From: BOG-908 sp964250925
GTDB lineage: Bacteria > Pseudomonadota > Alphaproteobacteria > Acetobacterales > Acetobacteraceae
Direction: 5' to 3'
Length of the DNA: 42,109 bases
Assembly (NCBI GenBank): GCA_964250925.1
Contig: CAXUHU010000019.1
Span: forward strand, 1-42,109
Below the pieces are notes generated by a model, which was given only the letters and a program-made list of their open reading frames with translations, was not told the origin of the DNA and ran no database searches. Below, one piece after another: positions 31,201-40,513 of the stretch (the stretch's first letter is position 1; each line of letters starts with the position of its first letter). Position numbers and translations under genes: made by a program.

Positions 31201-32343
31201 CTAGGGCGCGCTCGGCTCCATGCCGATGGGTGTGCGACGCTCGTTGAGCCAGCGCCGGATCAGGCTCCTGGCCGGTCTCTCGACGAGGTTGAAAATCAGG
31301 GCGGAGGCGCCGACGATGATGGCCGCCAACAGAAACAATGACGCCGCTTGGGCATGCGGCATGTGGAAGCGGCCAAGGCACGCGAAGATCGGTGGCAGCA
31401 GGCTCAGTGCAGGCCAGTGAAGCAGGTAGATCGCATAGGACCACTGGCCGAGACGATGCGGCACGGCTGAGCCGAGAAGCTGCGCCATGGGAGAGCGGTC
31501 GGTGCATAGCTGCAAGATGAGCAGCGGGAAGACAGAGACGATGGGAAAATCGGCATCCGGGACGAGCCAGAGGCCGGCCACGGTGCCGAGCAAAACGAGG
31601 TCCATCGCCGGCCAGCGTCGTCGGGCTTCCAGCAACGTCGCCGCGCGCTGGAGGCAAAGGCCGACCGTGAAGCCGGCCAAGCAGCGCAGGACAGGCCAAA
31701 GCGTGTCGCCGGAACTTATGTCCAGAGGAGCCGAATGCTCGTCTTGAAGCAGCCATTCACGGGGCAGGATGCTGAGCGCGAACAGGGCCAGCCAGGCCAC
31801 GACGAGAGCCGCGGCGGACAGGCCCGGTGAGCGGAACAGGGCGAGGCGCGCCAGAATGGGGAAGAGCAGGTAGGCGGCTGCTTCCGTGCTGATGGACCAG
31901 CCGGGAGGGACGAGATACTCGGCGAAACCGGGCGCGATCCAGCCGGCGCCCAGGTTCTGCACCAAAGGCACGTTCGACATCACGGCGCGAATGGGAAAGG
32001 AGGCGCTGGTCATGGCGTGCATCTTCGTCAGCAGGAAAACGCCGACCGTGATGATGAAATAGAGTGGATAGACGCGGGCAAACCTTGCCTCGAGGAACGA
32101 CCTGTAGTGCTGCCACGGCATCACGCCTTCCTGGAACCAGGTTCCGTAGGTGCGCGCCATCACGAAGCCGGACAGAATGAAAAACAGGTCCACCATGAGG
32201 TAGCCTGGGCCAAAACCGGCGGGTCTGCCGGACCAGCCGCTGACCGAAGCGGAGGTCGGAACCATCACCAGGTGAAACCCCATGACCACGATCGCGGCGA
32301 CGCCGCGAAGCCCTGTCAGTGACCTGATTTCTCCGCCCCGCAC
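31201..32343 (-). CDS. Acyltransferase-3 (OafA/YrhL-like) membrane protein
   Basis: A 380-residue membrane acyltransferase. It starts at a GTG (32343), with GGAG 8 bases upstream, and opens MRGGEIRSLTGLRGVAAIVV, the acyltransferase-3 signature (R-x-L-TGLRG and a catalytic-type His in FHLV). LFFILSGFVMARTYG and PGWSISTEAAAYLLFPIL are further conserved blocks; about ten membrane helices follow. Such proteins O-acetylate surface polysaccharide or peptidoglycan, or modify secreted lipids. A much longer open frame continues upstream to 33006, but that is a shadow of the GST gene and the scaffold gap. The acceptor is unknown. Confidence 0.9.
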   Translation of the reverse strand: MRGGEIRSLTGLRGVAAIVVMGFHLVMVPTSASVSGWSGRPAGFGPGYLMVDLFFILSGFVMARTYGTWFQEGVMPWQHYRSFLEARFARVYPLYFIITVGVFLLTKMHAMTSASFPIRAVMSNVPLVQNLGAGWIAPGFAEYLVPPGWSISTEAAAYLLFPILARLALFRSPGLSAAALVVAWLALFALSILPREWLLQDEHSAPLDISSGDTLWPVLRCLAGFTVGLCLQRAATLLEARRRWPAMDLVLLGTVAGLWLVPDADFPIVSVFPLLILQLCTDRSPMAQLLGSAVPHRLGQWSYAIYLLHWPALSLLPPIFACLGRFHMPHAQAASLFLLAAIIVGASALIFNLVERPARSLIRRWLNERRTPIGMEPSAP

Positions 32344-32419
32344 TCTCGGAACTCCACCGCTTATGCGAGCATGCGGAAGCGTCGCCGAGTCGGCCGGCCG
32401 TGGCAACAGGACGGTGGGC

Positions 32420-32440
32420 AACCGTAAAACCGGTACGGTT
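32420..32440. repeat. Inverted repeat between GST and acyltransferase genes
   Basis: AACCGTA and TACGGTT are exact inverse copies with a 7-base loop (AAACCGG). It sits just past the stop of the leftward GST gene, about 80 bases before the acyltransferase start. It may terminate the GST transcript or serve as an operator for the acyltransferase promoter. No U-run follows. Confidence 0.4.
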
Positions 32441-32443
32441 GAC

Positions 32444-33260
32444 CTAAAAGTCCCCGTCCACTTCCAGCTCAGAGACCATCTCCGGCTCCCGCTTGGCCTC
32501 GGCGATCCACTCGGCCATCTCGGGCCGGCCGAGCACCCGGTCCCGGTAGGCCTCGCAGACCGGGTCCAGATCCACGTCGTAGGTGGTGAAACGGGTGCAA
32601 ACGGGCGCATACATGGCGTCGGCCAGGCCCATCTGCGGCCCGAACAGGAAGGGCCCGCCATAGGTCGCCAGACAGTCGCGCCATATCTCGGTAACCCGCT
32701 CGATGTCGGCGCGCGCGCCGGTCCAGATCGGGAAGTTTGGGCGAAGGGCGTGAAGGTTGACCGGAAGTGGGGGGGGGCGCGCCGGGCCCACCCCCCACCC
32801 CACACCGCCGCAATGGCCGCCAAATGAGCGCNNNNNNNNNNGGGCGCGGGCGGGGCCAGAGGGGTAAGTTGGGGCGACGGGCGTGAAGGTTGACCGGAAG
32901 GGCGGCGCGCAGCGCGGCAAACCCGCCATGCATCTCGCCGCTGATTGCACGGCAATGTGCGCGCGCCGCCGGTTCGGCGGGCAGCAGCCCGGCCTGCGGC
33001 ACACATTCGTTCAGATACTCACCGATCGCCAGCACGTCCCAGATGTGGAGGCCGCGATGCTCGAGCCACGGGATGCGTATGGAGCTGGTCTGCTGGAGCA
33101 ACTCGGCCCGCGCCACCGCATCGTCGTTGGAGATGCGCCGGGTGGTGAAGGCCAGGCCGGACAGGCGCAGCAACAGCCAGCCGCGGAGCGACCACGAGGA
33201 GTAGTTCCGGCTGCTGATCACCAGCGTGGCCGCGCCACCGCCTCTGTCCGTCAACGCCAT
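32444..33260 (-). CDS. Glutathione S-transferase, split by scaffold gap
   Basis: The N-terminal part from the ATG at 33260 (LVISSRNYSSWSLRGWLLLR, SIRIPWLEHRGLHIWDVLAI, EYLNE) is the thioredoxin-like domain of a GST. The C-terminal part on the other side of the gap (IWRDCLATYGGPFLFGPQMG, LADAMYAPVCTRF) completes it in another frame. Ten Ns (32832-32841) sit between, and the same block (LPVNLHA-x-RPN, about 26 bases) occurs on both sides. So the join looks artificial: two contig ends overlapping, with a low-quality stretch in between. The real gene is probably one intact GST of about 230 residues. Its substrate is unknown. Confidence 0.75.
32832..32841. other. Assembly gap (10 Ns)
   Basis: Ten Ns mark a scaffold join inside the GST gene. 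The flanks are unusually G-rich (GGGGGGG at about 32770) and one short sequence is repeated on both sides (GGGCGTGAAGGTTGACCGGA at about 32746 and 32880), as expected when overlapping contig ends are joined without merging. Reading frames across 32760-32880 should not be trusted. Confidence 0.98.
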
Positions 33261-33355
33261 GCAAGCCTCCCGCTCCGTCCGAAGCGCTCGGACGCGCCAA
33301 CGCCAGGCTAGCTTAACCCTTTCGCAACTGCGAGTACGCGTCCATTGTGATGACC

Positions 33356-34570
33356 ATGTTGTACCAACTCTATCAAGCCCAGTCGGACTTTCTGGCCCCC
33401 GCCCGCGCCAACGCGGCGTTCTGGCTGGACCTGCTGGCCCGCGTGCCGCGGGTGCGGGACCTGCCGGCGGTCAAGCTCATGGCTGCGGGAGCCGAGCTGT
33501 TCTCGACCGCCGTCGTCACCCACGCCCGCAGGCCCTTCGGCATCGAAGGGGTGCACATGCAGAACCGCACCGTGGCAGTGCACGAGACGGTAGTAAAGTC
33601 CACGCCGTTCTGCAACCTGCTTCGTTTTGAAAAGGACTGCCTGACGCCGCAGCCCAAGGTGCTCCTGGTGGCCCCCATGTCGGGCCACTTCGCCACCCTG
33701 CTTCGCCCGACCGTGCAGACGATGCTGGCCGATTTCGATGTCCACATCACCGACTGGCAGAACGCCCGCGACGTGCCGCTCTCGGCCGGCCGCTTTGGGC
33801 TGGACGAGTATGTGGACCAGCTGGTCGGCTTTCTGGAGGAGCTTGGGCCGGGCACCAACTTGGTGGCCATCTGCCAGCCGGCAGTTCCGGCTTTGATGGC
33901 GACCTCGATCATGGCTGCGGCCCGCAACCCCGCCCAGCCGCGCACGCTGGCGCTGATCGCCGGCCCGATCGACACGCGCAACAGCCCCACCCGCGTCAAC
34001 ATCATGGCCAAGAAACAGAGCATCGCGGACTATGAACGGCGCGCCATCTCCCGGGTGCCCGCTCGCTATGCCGGCGCCGGCCGGCCGGTCTATCCTGGCT
34101 TCTACCAACTGGCCTCGTTCATGGCGATGAACGCCGACCGGCACATCAATGCGCAACTGACCCAACTGCGCCGCCTGTTCTCTGACGACGCCCAAGGTGC
34201 GCAGGCCCATCGCCGTTTCTACGACGAGTATTTTGCCGTTGCCGACTTGCCGGCCGAATTTTACCTGGAAACGGTCTCCCGCGTCTTCCAAGACCACCTG
34301 CTGCCGCAAGGCCGGATGACCTGGCATGGGCAGCCCGTCGATCCGGGCGCCATCCGGCGCACTTCGTTGCTGGCGGTGGAAGGGGAGAGAGACGATATCT
34401 GCGGCGTAGGGCAGACGATGGCTGCGCTTGACCTCTGCCGTAATATTCCGGCAACACGGAAGAGTTACCACTTGCAAACAGGTGCGGGCCATTATGGCGT
34501 TTTCAGCGGAAGAGCTTGGACCGGTTCTATCTACCCCAAATTACGCGCCATGATCGAGGAGGCGGCCTGA
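33356..34570 (+). CDS. phaZ: Intracellular polyhydroxyalkanoate (PHB) depolymerase
   Basis: A depolymerase of about 404 residues that breaks down stored polyhydroxybutyrate granules. The ATG at 33356 gives MLYQLYQAQSDFLAPARANA, the usual start of the family; GTG and ATG codons at 33347 and 33350 are alternatives. The catalytic box is VAICQPAVPALMA, with cysteine (about residue 173) in place of the usual lipase serine, as in intracellular PhaZ of Ralstonia. GERDDICGVGQ (Asp) and GAGHYGVFSG (His) complete the triad. No signal peptide is seen, as expected. No synthase or phasin gene is in the window. Confidence 0.92.
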   Translation: MLYQLYQAQSDFLAPARANAAFWLDLLARVPRVRDLPAVKLMAAGAELFSTAVVTHARRPFGIEGVHMQNRTVAVHETVVKSTPFCNLLRFEKDCLTPQPKVLLVAPMSGHFATLLRPTVQTMLADFDVHITDWQNARDVPLSAGRFGLDEYVDQLVGFLEELGPGTNLVAICQPAVPALMATSIMAAARNPAQPRTLALIAGPIDTRNSPTRVNIMAKKQSIADYERRAISRVPARYAGAGRPVYPGFYQLASFMAMNADRHINAQLTQLRRLFSDDAQGAQAHRRFYDEYFAVADLPAEFYLETVSRVFQDHLLPQGRMTWHGQPVDPGAIRRTSLLAVEGERDDICGVGQTMAALDLCRNIPATRKSYHLQTGAGHYGVFSGRAWTGSIYPKLRAMIEEAA

Positions 34571-34706
34571 CTTTCAGGACTTTCTGCGTCCCGATGCGGT
34601 CATCGGGCGCGCGGCCGGTCTGACCGGGCTTGCTTGGCAGGGCCCGGGTTCACTGCCAAAAGCTGGAGCGAGCCTGATTTCCACCCGCGAGCGGCTGGTC
34701 GAAGCG

Positions 34707-36431
34707 TTGCTGGAGGGCGCTTTCGACACGGCCATCATCGAAACCGACGCTTGTGGTCTGATCAGCGGCTGGAGCGCAGGCGCGCGCGCCATTCTTGGCT
34801 GGAGTTCGGACGAGGCGGTCGGACAATGCCTGGATACGCACTACCTCGACGAGGACCGGGTAGCCGGCCTGCCGCAGGCTGAACGCCAGGCCGCGTCTCA
34901 GCATGGCCAAACCCGCCGCGAGCGGTGGCACAGGCGGGCGGACGGCACCCAGATCTGGGTCAACGCCGAGCTTGTGTGCCAGCGCGATGATGACGGCCGT
35001 GTGCACGGCTTCGTCAGCCTATTGCGCGATCGTACCGAGGCGCATCTGGCGGCGTTGCGTCAACGCGCGGATACGGAGTTCCTGAACAGCGTGCTGGCCG
35101 CCTCGGGTGACTGCATCAAGGTGCTCGACCTGGAAGGCCGTGTGGCCCTGATCAACCAGGGCGGCCTCCAGTTGCTCGAAGCCCAGGGTTTAGCCGCCTT
35201 GCAGCGACGCATCTGGCCGGATTTCTGGCAGGGTTTGGGCAAACTGGAGGCCTGCCGCGCGATGGAGGCCGCGCGTGCCGGCCGGGTTGGTCATTTCCAA
35301 GGCTCCGCACCTACCCTGAGAGGCAATTTGCGATTTTGGGACGTTCAGGTAACGCCCATTTTGGACGCTCGTGGCCGGCCGGAACGGCTTCTGGTCGTCT
35401 CCCGCGACATCACCGAAGCGCGGGAGACGCAGTCGCGCCTGCTGGCCAGCGAAGAGCGCCTGAGCCTGGCACTTGGCGCCTCCGAGATGGTCGGCATCTG
35501 GGACTGCGACCTGTTAGCCGGCAAGGTGTTCGGCGACGCCAATTTCGCACGGTTCCACGCCATCGACCCGGCGGTGGCCGAAGCCGGCGTCCCGCTGTCG
35601 GACGTGTTTAGCCACCTGCACCCCGACGACATCGAACCGTTTCGTGCTCAGGTCGAAAAACTGATGGATGGCGCCGACGCGCTCGACATCGAGCATCGCC
35701 TGTCCAAGCCCGACGGCTCGTGGCGATGGGTGCTGGCCAAAGGCCGCCTGGTGCGCGACGCCCGTGGTCTTCCGGCCCGCCTGCCGGGCGCGGTCGTCGA
35801 TGTGACCGAACGGCGCGAGGCAGAGGACCGCCAGCAGCTGCTGATGGACGAGCTGGCGCACCGTGTGAAGAACACGCTGGCGGTGGTCCAATCCATCGCG
35901 CGCCAAACCTTGCGCGGGGAGGGCGCCATAGCCGCGGGGCGCGAAGCTCTCACCGCCCGGCTCATGGCCCTGTCCACGGCGCATGACGTGCTGACGCAAG
36001 GCGACTGGGCCGAAGCGAGCCTGCAAACCCTGGTCGATGCTACGGCGCGCCTGCACACCGGCGGCGCGAACGGCCGTTTCCGCATTGGCGGACCCGAGGT
36101 GGTGCTTGCCTCGAGGGCTGCACTGGCTTTTGCGATGGTGCTGCATGAGCTGGGCACCAACGCCGCCAAATACGGCGCCTTGTCGGTGCCGGGCGGCGTG
36201 GTGGAGGTGGGCTGGACAGTCCAGCCGGACGCGGAAGGCCCGATACTGCACCTCTCCTGGCGGGAGGCAGGCGGCCCCGTCGTGTGTGCGCCCATCCATC
36301 GTGGCTTCGGTACGCGCCTGATCGAACGGAGCCTGGCCACCGATTTCAACGCGGCGGTGTCGCTCTCCTATGACCCCGCCGGCATTAGGCTGACGCTGAA
36401 AGCCCCGCTGGCCGCCCTTCAATTGGATTGA
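34707..36431 (+). CDS. PAS-domain HWE-family histidine kinase
   Basis: A soluble kinase of about 574 residues. Three PAS-like regions come first: EGAFDTAIIETDACGLISGW; FLNSVLAASGDCIKVLDLEG; LGASEMVGIWDCDLLAGKVF with a PAC tail RLSKPDGSWRWVLAKGRLVR. The HWE/HisKA_2 H-box is MDELAHRVKNTLAVVQSIAR (H385), followed by ELGTNAAKYGAL and the WxE signature in LHLSWREAGG. HWE kinases in Alphaproteobacteria often act in light, stress or general stress (PhyR) signalling; no PhyR or response regulator is adjacent. The TTG at 34707 is tentative because coding-like sequence extends upstream toward the phaZ stop without a usual start. Confidence 0.85.
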   Translation: MLEGAFDTAIIETDACGLISGWSAGARAILGWSSDEAVGQCLDTHYLDEDRVAGLPQAERQAASQHGQTRRERWHRRADGTQIWVNAELVCQRDDDGRVHGFVSLLRDRTEAHLAALRQRADTEFLNSVLAASGDCIKVLDLEGRVALINQGGLQLLEAQGLAALQRRIWPDFWQGLGKLEACRAMEAARAGRVGHFQGSAPTLRGNLRFWDVQVTPILDARGRPERLLVVSRDITEARETQSRLLASEERLSLALGASEMVGIWDCDLLAGKVFGDANFARFHAIDPAVAEAGVPLSDVFSHLHPDDIEPFRAQVEKLMDGADALDIEHRLSKPDGSWRWVLAKGRLVRDARGLPARLPGAVVDVTERREAEDRQQLLMDELAHRVKNTLAVVQSIARQTLRGEGAIAAGREALTARLMALSTAHDVLTQGDWAEASLQTLVDATARLHTGGANGRFRIGGPEVVLASRAALAFAMVLHELGTNAAKYGALSVPGGVVEVGWTVQPDAEGPILHLSWREAGGPVVCAPIHRGFGTRLIERSLATDFNAAVSLSYDPAGIRLTLKAPLAALQLD

Positions 36432-36440
36432 GGTTCGTAT

Positions 36441-36490
36441 TTCGTTCTTGACTTGCGCGGCAGCCTTCCGCAAGTCTTGCCTAGAACGAA
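36441..36490 (+). terminator. Long hairpin after the HWE kinase gene
   Basis: TTCGTTCT (36441-36448) pairs with AGAACGAA (36483-36490), and inside it GACTTGCG (36450-36457) pairs with CGCAAGTC (36469-36476). The stem starts 10 bases after the kinase stop and ends 13 bases before the radical SAM ATG. No U-tract follows, and the end overlaps the ribosome-binding region (GAAGAGGGAA). So it may terminate transcription poorly or control translation of the next gene. Confidence 0.5.
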
Positions 36491-36502
36491 GAGGGAACTT
36501 CG

Positions 36503-37645
36503 ATGCAGCTGGGCCAGAGCGTCGCGCCTGTTGACCGCGGTCTGCGCAGCAAGGCCGCTTCCCGCCCATCCGGCGCTGCACGCGGCCGTGGTGCGGCGAC
36601 CAACCCCGCCAACCGGTTCGAAGCGCGGGAGACGGCACCGTTCGATGACGGGTGGGACACGCTGGACGGATTGGCCGACCTTCCACCCCTGCCCACCACG
36701 CTGACGCGGGACGCCAGCAAGTCGGTCATCTCTTGGAACACCTCGCCCGATCTGGGCTTCGACCGCGCCGTCAACCCGTATCGCGGCTGCGAACATGGCT
36801 GCATCTACTGCTACGCACGGCCAACCCACGCCTACCTCGGATACTCGCCTGGGCTGGATTTCGAGACGAAGCTGATCTTCAAGCCCGATGTGGCCGCGCT
36901 GCTGGAGCGCGAGCTGAAGAAGCCCGGCTACGCGTGCAAGCCGATGGCGCTAGGCTCCAACACCGACCCCTACCAGCCGGTGGAGCGCACGCTGAAGCTG
37001 ACCCGCGCGGTGTTGGAGGTGCTGGAGCGCTACGGCCACCCGGTCAGCATCGTGACCAAGTCGGCCGGCGTATTGCGCGACGTCGACATTCTGCAGCGCA
37101 TGGCCGCCCGCGGCCTGGCGCGCGTGTACCTCTCGGTGACCACGCTGGATGCCAATTTGGCCCGCCGCATGGAACCGCGCGCCGCCGCCCCGGAACGCCG
37201 CCTGGCCGCGATCGCATCGCTGACCCAGGCCGGTGTGCCGGCTGCGGTGCTGGCGGCCCCGATGATCCCCGGCCTCAACGATGCCGAGCTGGAGCGTATC
37301 CTGGAACGTGCATCCCGCGCCGGCGCGCGGCACGCGGGCTACGTGATACTGCGCCTGCCGCACGAACTGCGCGCCATGTTCGAGGCGTGGCTCGGCGAGC
37401 ATTTCCCGGACCGCGCCCGCCACGTGCTGAACCTTGTGCGCGACACGCGGGCCGGACAATTGAACGACAGCGCGTTCCACGACCGGTATCGCGGCACAGG
37501 GCCGTATGCGGATTTGCTCGGCAAGCGGTTTGCGAGGGCGGCACGGCAGTGGGGTTTTGCGGAACGCGAGCCGTTGGAGACGCGGCATTTCGCGGTGCCG
37601 GATGCGGCCTTGCCGGCAGCGGCGCCGCAGCTCTGCTTGTTTTAA
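36503..37645 (+). CDS. PA0069-family radical SAM protein
   Basis: A 380-residue radical SAM enzyme. The iron-sulfur triad is C96, C100 and C103 in GCEHGCIYCYARPTH, close to the SplB-like pattern, followed by LGYSPGLDFETKLIFKPDVA. ALGSNTDPYQPVERTLKLTR and VTKSAGVLRDVDILQRMAAR form the rest of the barrel. This matches the PA0069 family, related to DNA repair-like photoproduct lyases, whose substrate is unknown. The N-terminal 60 residues are Arg/Ala-rich. GAGGGAA precedes the ATG, within the hairpin's end. The gene converges with xseA. The roughly 100 bases between them hold GAGAGAGA repeats but nothing supported. Confidence 0.9.
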   Translation: MQLGQSVAPVDRGLRSKAASRPSGAARGRGAATNPANRFEARETAPFDDGWDTLDGLADLPPLPTTLTRDASKSVISWNTSPDLGFDRAVNPYRGCEHGCIYCYARPTHAYLGYSPGLDFETKLIFKPDVAALLERELKKPGYACKPMALGSNTDPYQPVERTLKLTRAVLEVLERYGHPVSIVTKSAGVLRDVDILQRMAARGLARVYLSVTTLDANLARRMEPRAAAPERRLAAIASLTQAGVPAAVLAAPMIPGLNDAELERILERASRAGARHAGYVILRLPHELRAMFEAWLGEHFPDRARHVLNLVRDTRAGQLNDSAFHDRYRGTGPYADLLGKRFARAARQWGFAEREPLETRHFAVPDAALPAAAPQLCLF

Positions 37646-37743
37646 TAGCAGGTGATGTAGTCAGAGCCGGACAGAGAGAGAGACTCATTATCAACGCACT
37701 CGCGACCGTGCCAATTAGGGGAGATCCTCACAGTCGGGCCACT

Positions 37744-39180
37744 TCAAAACGGCAGCGCCCACTGCCGTCCCTTCGTCACCACCCCAACCTCCCCATCGGC
37801 GAACCGTAGCCGCAGCTTTGCCGCCGGGCGCACCGCAGCCGCGCTCGTTACCGCATGTCCCTTCCCGTCGCGCACAAGCACGAACCCGCGCGCCAGAACC
37901 CTCTCGTACGACGCGCCATCCAGCTGGGCCGAGACCACCTCGAGCCGCGAGCGTTGCGCGCGCAGGCGCTGCTCGATGCCGGCCACGGTCAGGCGGGGCA
38001 ACACGCGGGCGGCATCCTCGCGATGGCGGGCCACGCCGCTGCGCAGCGCGCCGAGCAGGCGCAGGCCGGCGAGGTCCGTGGCCGCACGTCGGGCGGCGAT
38101 CAGGCGGTGCGGGTCGGGGATGTGGCGCTCGGCGCGGTGTAGCGCGCTGGAGCGGGCGACGAGCAGGTTGGGCAGGGCCAAATCCAGCCGCTGCGCGCGG
38201 TCGTCCAGGCGCATGCGCGCGTTAGCGACGATGGTGGGCAGGTCGGGCAGGCTGGCGCCGGCTGCCGACAGGCGGGCGCGGCCCCCTTGCTGTGTGCGGT
38301 CCAGCGCACCCGCCAGCCGCGCCGCCTTTTGCGCCAAATCGGCCAGCAGCTCGGTACGGCTTGGCACGGCCAGTTCGGCCGCCGCCGTCGGCGTAGGCGC
38401 GCGCCGGTCGCTGACGAAGTCGATCAGCGTGGTGTCCGTCTCGTGTCCAACCGCGCTGATCAGCGGGATGCGGCAGGCGACCGCCGCGCGCACCACCACC
38501 TCCTCGTTGAACGCCATCAGGTCCTCCAGCGAGCCGCCGCCGCGTGCCACGATCAGCACGTCCGGCCGCGCGACCCCGCTTGCCGGCAGCCGGTCCATGC
38601 CCGCGATAGCGGCGGCAATGCGCGCCGCTGCCCCCTCGCCCTGCACCGGCACCGGCCACAGCAGGATCGGTCGCGGGAAGCGGCGAGCCACCGTTGTCAT
38701 GACGTCGTGCAGCACCGCGCCGCTGGCCGAGGTGACCAGTCCCAGCACCGCAGGCAGGCGGGGCAGCGGCTTCTTGGCGGCCGCGCCGAACAACCCCTCG
38801 GCCGCCAGGCGCTGGCGCAGCATTTCGACACGCGCCAGCAGCGCGCCGGCGCCGGCATATTCCAGCCGGTCGATCACCAGCTGATATTCCGAACGGTCGC
38901 CATAGGCCGAGATCTTGCCCGTGGCGATCACCTCGATGCCGTCTTCGGGCTTCAGGCCCAGCCGGGGCAGGGCGGTCTTCCAGATCACCGCGCGCAGCTT
39001 GCCGCCCTCGTCCTTCAGGCTGAGATAGGTGTGGCCCGAGCTGTATTTTTTCAGCTCGGTGATCTCGCCGCGCACCCGTATCCGGCCGAACGCGCCTTCC
39101 AGAGTGCGCTTGATGGCGCCCGACAGGTCGCTGACGCTGTATTCGGGTATGTTGCTGAGGGCGGGGCCGGCTTCGTCCAT
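37744..39180 (-). CDS. xseA: Exonuclease VII large subunit
   Basis: A 478-residue protein. The N-terminal OB-fold (YSVSDLSGAIKRTLEGAFGR and LKKYSSGHTYLSLKDEGGKL) binds single-stranded DNA. The catalytic domain follows (LGLVTSASGAVLHDVMTTVA; RPDVLIVARGGGSLEDLMAF; ISAVGHETDTTLIDFVSDRR with APTPTAAAE). ExoVII degrades single-stranded DNA from both ends and needs the small subunit XseB, which is not in the window. The C-terminal coiled-coil region is Arg/Ala-rich. Divergent from purD, with 52 bases between. Confidence 0.95.
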   Translation of the reverse strand: MDEAGPALSNIPEYSVSDLSGAIKRTLEGAFGRIRVRGEITELKKYSSGHTYLSLKDEGGKLRAVIWKTALPRLGLKPEDGIEVIATGKISAYGDRSEYQLVIDRLEYAGAGALLARVEMLRQRLAAEGLFGAAAKKPLPRLPAVLGLVTSASGAVLHDVMTTVARRFPRPILLWPVPVQGEGAAARIAAAIAGMDRLPASGVARPDVLIVARGGGSLEDLMAFNEEVVVRAAVACRIPLISAVGHETDTTLIDFVSDRRAPTPTAAAELAVPSRTELLADLAQKAARLAGALDRTQQGGRARLSAAGASLPDLPTIVANARMRLDDRAQRLDLALPNLLVARSSALHRAERHIPDPHRLIAARRAATDLAGLRLLGALRSGVARHREDAARVLPRLTVAGIEQRLRAQRSRLEVVSAQLDGASYERVLARGFVLVRDGKGHAVTSAAAVRPAAKLRLRFADGEVGVVTKGRQWALPF

Positions 39181-39232
39181 CGGCCAAGCCTATGCTAGGG
39201 GAGCTACTTGGCAAAGCCGGGGCAGGGTGCGG

Positions 39233-40513
39233 ATGCGGGTTTTGATCGTGGGTGCGGGGGGTCGGGAACACGCGCTGGCCTGGGCCTTGTCCAGCTCGCC
39301 GCTGCTGAGCAAGCTGTTCGTGGCTCCCGGCAACCCCGGCACCGCAACCCTGGCCGTAAACGTGGCCATCGGGGTGACGGACGTGCCCGCCCTGGTCGCC
39401 TTTGCCCGCGCGGAGACCATCGACCTGGTGGTGCCGGGGCCCGAGGCGCCGCTGGTGGCGGGCCTGTCCGACTCTTTGGCGGCGGCGGGCATACGATGCT
39501 GCGGCCCGACCGCGGCAGCGTCCATGCTGGAGGGCAGCAAGGCGTTCGCAAAATTGCTGTGCGACGCGGCCGGCATACCCACAGCACGGTGGGATCGGTT
39601 CAGCGACGCGGCAGCAGCCCTGGATTTCGTGGAACGCCGCGGAGCGCCCATCGTGATCAAGGCGGACGGCTTGGCAGGCGGCAAGGGGGTTGTCGTGGCG
39701 CAGACCCTGGCCGAGGCCGAAGCGGCAATTCGCGCCATGCTGACCGACCACGCGTTGGGCGCCGCCGGCTCGCATGTGGTCATCGAGGAGTGCCTGGAAG
39801 GCTCCGAGGTGAGCCTGTTCGCCCTCTGCGACGGCGCCCACGCCGTGCTGCTGGGTGCCGCCCAGGACCACAAGCGCGCCCATGACGGCGACCGGGGATC
39901 CAACACCGGCGGCATGGGGGCCGTCTCGCCGCCACCCGATTTTCCGTTGGCCGCGCAACGGGCCGCGATGGATGTGTTCATCCGCCCGGTGCTGCACGCC
40001 ATGACTGAACGCGGCACGCCGTTTACCGGCATCCTGTTCGCCGGGCTGATGCTGACGGCAGACGGCCCCAAGCTGATCGAATACAACGTCCGGCTGGGCG
40101 ATCCCGAGGCGCAGGCCCTGCTGCCGCGCCTGCAATCGGACTTGCTGACCGCTCTGCTTGCCGCCTGCGATGGCGAGCTGGCCCACTTCGCGCTGCGTTG
40201 GCTGGACGTGACCTGCGTCTCTGTGGTGATGGCGGCGCAGGGCTACCCAGGCGATCACGCCGGTGGCGCGCCCCTCGCCGGCCTGGACCGCGCGGCCGCC
40301 CTGCCGCACGTGGCCGTTTTTCACGCCGGCACCGACCTGCGGGACGGCCACGTTGTTTCGGCCGGCGGGCGGGTGCTGACGGTGTGCGGCACCGGGCCGG
40401 ACGTGGCGGCGGCCCGGGCCAGCGCCTACCAGGGCGTCGCCGCCATCGACTTCCCCAACGGCTTCGTCCGCACCGACATTGGGAAGCGCGCCGCGGAGAG
40501 CACTGCGCCATGA
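39233..40513 (+). CDS. purD: Phosphoribosylamine-glycine ligase
   Basis: A 426-residue ATP-grasp enzyme making GAR in purine synthesis. The ATG at 39233 gives MRVLIVGAGGREHALAWALS, the conserved GARS start; a longer frame from 39029 is a shadow of xseA. PGPEAPLVAGLSDSL, KADGLAGGKGVVVAQ, LDGAHAVLLGAAQDHKR-like DGAHAVLLGAAQDHKRAHDG and GDPEAQALLPRL are hallmark blocks. The stop overlaps the panB start as ATGA, linking purine and pantothenate synthesis in one transcript. The C-terminal domain ends VRTDIGKRAAESTAP. Confidence 0.96.
   Translation: MRVLIVGAGGREHALAWALSSSPLLSKLFVAPGNPGTATLAVNVAIGVTDVPALVAFARAETIDLVVPGPEAPLVAGLSDSLAAAGIRCCGPTAAASMLEGSKAFAKLLCDAAGIPTARWDRFSDAAAALDFVERRGAPIVIKADGLAGGKGVVVAQTLAEAEAAIRAMLTDHALGAAGSHVVIEECLEGSEVSLFALCDGAHAVLLGAAQDHKRAHDGDRGSNTGGMGAVSPPPDFPLAAQRAAMDVFIRPVLHAMTERGTPFTGILFAGLMLTADGPKLIEYNVRLGDPEAQALLPRLQSDLLTALLAACDGELAHFALRWLDVTCVSVVMAAQGYPGDHAGGAPLAGLDRAAALPHVAVFHAGTDLRDGHVVSAGGRVLTVCGTGPDVAAARASAYQGVAAIDFPNGFVRTDIGKRAAESTAP

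Noticed and set aside
32344..33006. A 600-residue fusion of the acyltransferase with an upstream region
   Set aside because: The upstream part is an off-frame reading of the GST gene and crosses the run of Ns; a GTG with a ribosome site at 32343 explains the acyltransferase alone.
37646..37743. Fur-box-like ATTATCAAC near a GAGAGAGA tract
   Set aside because: Only one half matches and the region lies between two convergent gene ends, so it is not a promoter.
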